This document shows, one piece after another, positions 62,335 through 64,000 of a DNA stretch of 64,000 nt. The stretch covers positions 13,749,141 through 13,813,140 of the forward strand of contig CM040763.1 in assembly GCA_022829145.1 (NCBI GenBank), written 5' to 3'. Every line of letters begins with the position of its first letter. Within the stretch, counting starts at the first letter, position 1. The notes under the pieces were generated by a model. The model was not told where the DNA came from and ran no database searches. It saw only the letters and a program-made list of their open reading frames with translations. This stretch comes from Albula goreensis. Lineage: Eukaryota > Chordata > Actinopteri > Albuliformes > Albulidae. Position numbers and translations under genes: made by a program.

Positions 62335-63175
62335 TGAAGGAGGTGGCAATTGCAGTGTGGATGGGGACATTAACATCTTGAGGAAACAAGGCTTGGATCA
62401 TAGGGTGCACATGGTCTCCTAAAACAGCTCTGTATTCTTTGGCAGCACTGCTACCGTACAGAGTGATAAACAGACCCAATAAATCAATAAGATGGCTGCC
62501 CATATCATAACATATCAACCAGAATGTTTAACAGCTGGAAATAGGCAATGTGAGTTGAAGGTTTCCTTTGAGTTTCTCCAAACATAGACCTGTCCTGATG
62601 CAAGACAAAGAGTAAAGAAACCCATTAGACTACAATACTTTGTTCCAGTGCTCAAAGTCAGATTTTTTGCTCTTTGCCCAACTATAAATATCCACTTTGT
62701 AAAGCTCATGACAAACAGTTTTTGTTCAGACTGAGTTATAGAGATTGGGGTTTTTTATAATGGTTTTCAGCACCTACCCTGTTCAGTGTCCATCTGTCAG
62801 TGTCATTGAGCTTTGACCTACAGCCACCTTTCCTCTTTCCTGATGCCGGATTTCCTTTGACACATGCCAGCATAATTTTTGACACTCTTTCCCTTGATGA
62901 AATAAATAATTTTGCAATTTCTGGGACTGGTGCACCTGGAATTTGATAGTTTTATCAACTATTTGACCTCTTTCAAAATCTGTTGGATCTTCCCAAAGCC
63001 GTGTTGCTTTAGAAGGTCATATTAAAAGTGTTGCTTTTAAAACACCTTGTTGTTCAGTACTGCCAATAATATGAAACACACATGTAGACTCATTTTTCAT
63101 CCCAATTCAGGTACTTCAAAATGCAAGTCCAATTTCATTTGGTGTTTCCAGTATTTTGACAACTCCCTGTATATG
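62335..63175 (-). mobile_element. Tc1/mariner element relic in NR3C2 intron 2
   Basis: On the - strand a probable terminal repeat starts TACAGGGAGTTGTCAAAATA then CTGGAAACACC (63173 down to 63141), of the ACAGGG-CAAAATA-TGGAAACACC type known from fish Tc1-like elements. About 165 nt later DFERGQIVDK (about 62970) opens the transposase. It is followed in a shifted frame by the HTH-like GAPVPEIAKLFISSRERVSK, then KRKGGCRSKLNDTDRWTLNR (about 62820). Further on are ASGQVYVWRNSKETFNSHCL (about 62580), PAVKHSG, and LGDHVHPMIQALFPQDVNVP-IHTA (about 62380). Frameshifts are several and the DDE residues are not all present. The other terminal repeat and C-terminus are missing, so the element is dead and 3'-truncated. 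Confidence 0.87.
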
Positions 63176-63525
63176 CTGAGTGTTGGATTGCTGTTACCAC
63201 TGAGCCAAAGCAGACTTAAGCCGAGTCAGTGCTCAGTTCTTCTTTCTGTCGACTTGCGGCCACAGCCCAGGGCCCCACAGAGGCAGTCAGGGCGGGGGAA
63301 AGATGGGTAATAAAGCAAATAACAACAGCAGCGCAAAGAGGAAGAGACAGTGTAGCAGCAGATCTGCCAGCCACAGCGGTGCCTAAGCCACTCGACACGG
63401 CACAGCCGCTCGACCTTTCCTAACAGCACGGCCACGTTTCACATTCGCACACTGAATCCATGTTAGCAAAACAACAAAGAGGATAAAATGCCCAATCATC
63501 TTCCATTGTCTCTTTATTTTGACGG

Positions 63526-63547
63526 TTTTTTTTTTTTTTTTTTTTTT
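63526..63547. repeat. Poly-T run (22 bases)
   Basis: Uninterrupted T run on the + strand (poly-A on the - strand). It could mark a retroposon tail, but no body was recognised. Confidence 0.9.
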
Positions 63548-64000
63548 GCTTTCCATAGTTTGTAGGAACTGCAGAAGATGTGTTTCAGATATAAATGTGG
63601 TTGTGACAGGAAACCGAGGCAGTATCACTCTTTCATCCTGTCAGTGTTTAAAAAAATTACAAAACATCTGAACAAAGCAAAAAAAAATCACTGTTTCCAA
63701 ATACTTGTCCCTGATACTGGTACTCTCTGGTGTTGTGCCTTGCACACTAGAGTACACTAGTACAGTTCAATTTTGATTGTTGAGATTCAGTTTAATGAAG
63801 GAATTTTTAGAAGACGCCAAATCAATGCAATCATGCCTGTACCTTCTGTAGTGCCACTGATTTTAAAGGCCCTTCATAGTGCAAGCTCAAAGGCCATGTT
63901 AGCGGTTAGCAAAATTCTTTTAACAATGGGGATTCTAATCTACAATAAAGGTAATATGTCACATATCTAAATTAAAAGTTCAGTTCTTCAGTTCAGCTGA

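Overview
This window is vertebrate nuclear DNA, most likely from a ray-finned (teleost-type) fish. Evidence: short GT-AG exons separated by kilobase introns, many CA/CT/GAAA microsatellites, decayed Tc1-like transposons, and a mineralocorticoid receptor whose ligand-binding domain is fish-like. Species cannot be named from the sequence alone. There is no bacterial-style gene content, CRISPR array, operon or phage, and most open frames are chance ORFs in introns.

Two genes meet tail to tail. On the + strand, 1 to about 8.9 kb is the 3' end of a GRAF-family Rho-GAP gene, best called ARHGAP10 (GRAF2). Two exons (6173-6264, 7547-7635) encode the C-terminal SH3 domain and stop codon. A phase-compatible exon (4951-5055) and a weaker candidate (4607-4657) would encode the Ser/Pro-rich linker before it. 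The 3'UTR probably ends just after the AATAAA at 8860-8865.

On the - strand, 64 kb down to about 14.3 kb is NR3C2, the mineralocorticoid receptor. Exons 3 to 9 are all recovered with exact splice sites and continuous phase: 46274-46407, 36815-36931, 31589-31906, 29885-30029, 25118-25248, 20278-20435 and 18545-18700. Together they encode about 385 C-terminal residues: both zinc fingers, the hinge and the complete ligand-binding domain through helix 12. The large N-terminal exon 2 is not present and must lie beyond position 64000. A long 3'UTR runs from 18544 to about 14290, ending at a good poly(A) signal and carrying miR-135 and miR-124 seed matches.

The roughly 5.4 kb between the two gene ends (8.9-14.3 kb) shows no gene. 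Introns hold microsatellites (a ~180-bp GAAA array at 54 kb, a ~60-bp CA array at 33.7 kb), two Tc1/mariner remnants (43.3-44.0 kb and 62.3-63.2 kb), a foldback repeat (40.2-40.5 kb), perfect-arm hairpins (27.1 kb and 25.0 kb), probable SINE relics and several CpG-rich pockets.

The convergent ARHGAP10-NR3C2 pair matches human 4q31 and mirrors the paralogous ARHGAP26-NR3C1 pair. The most biologically interesting observation is a leucine at the position equivalent to human MR Thr870, the reported switch that makes progesterone and spironolactone agonists of fish MR. I found no convincing new biological system.
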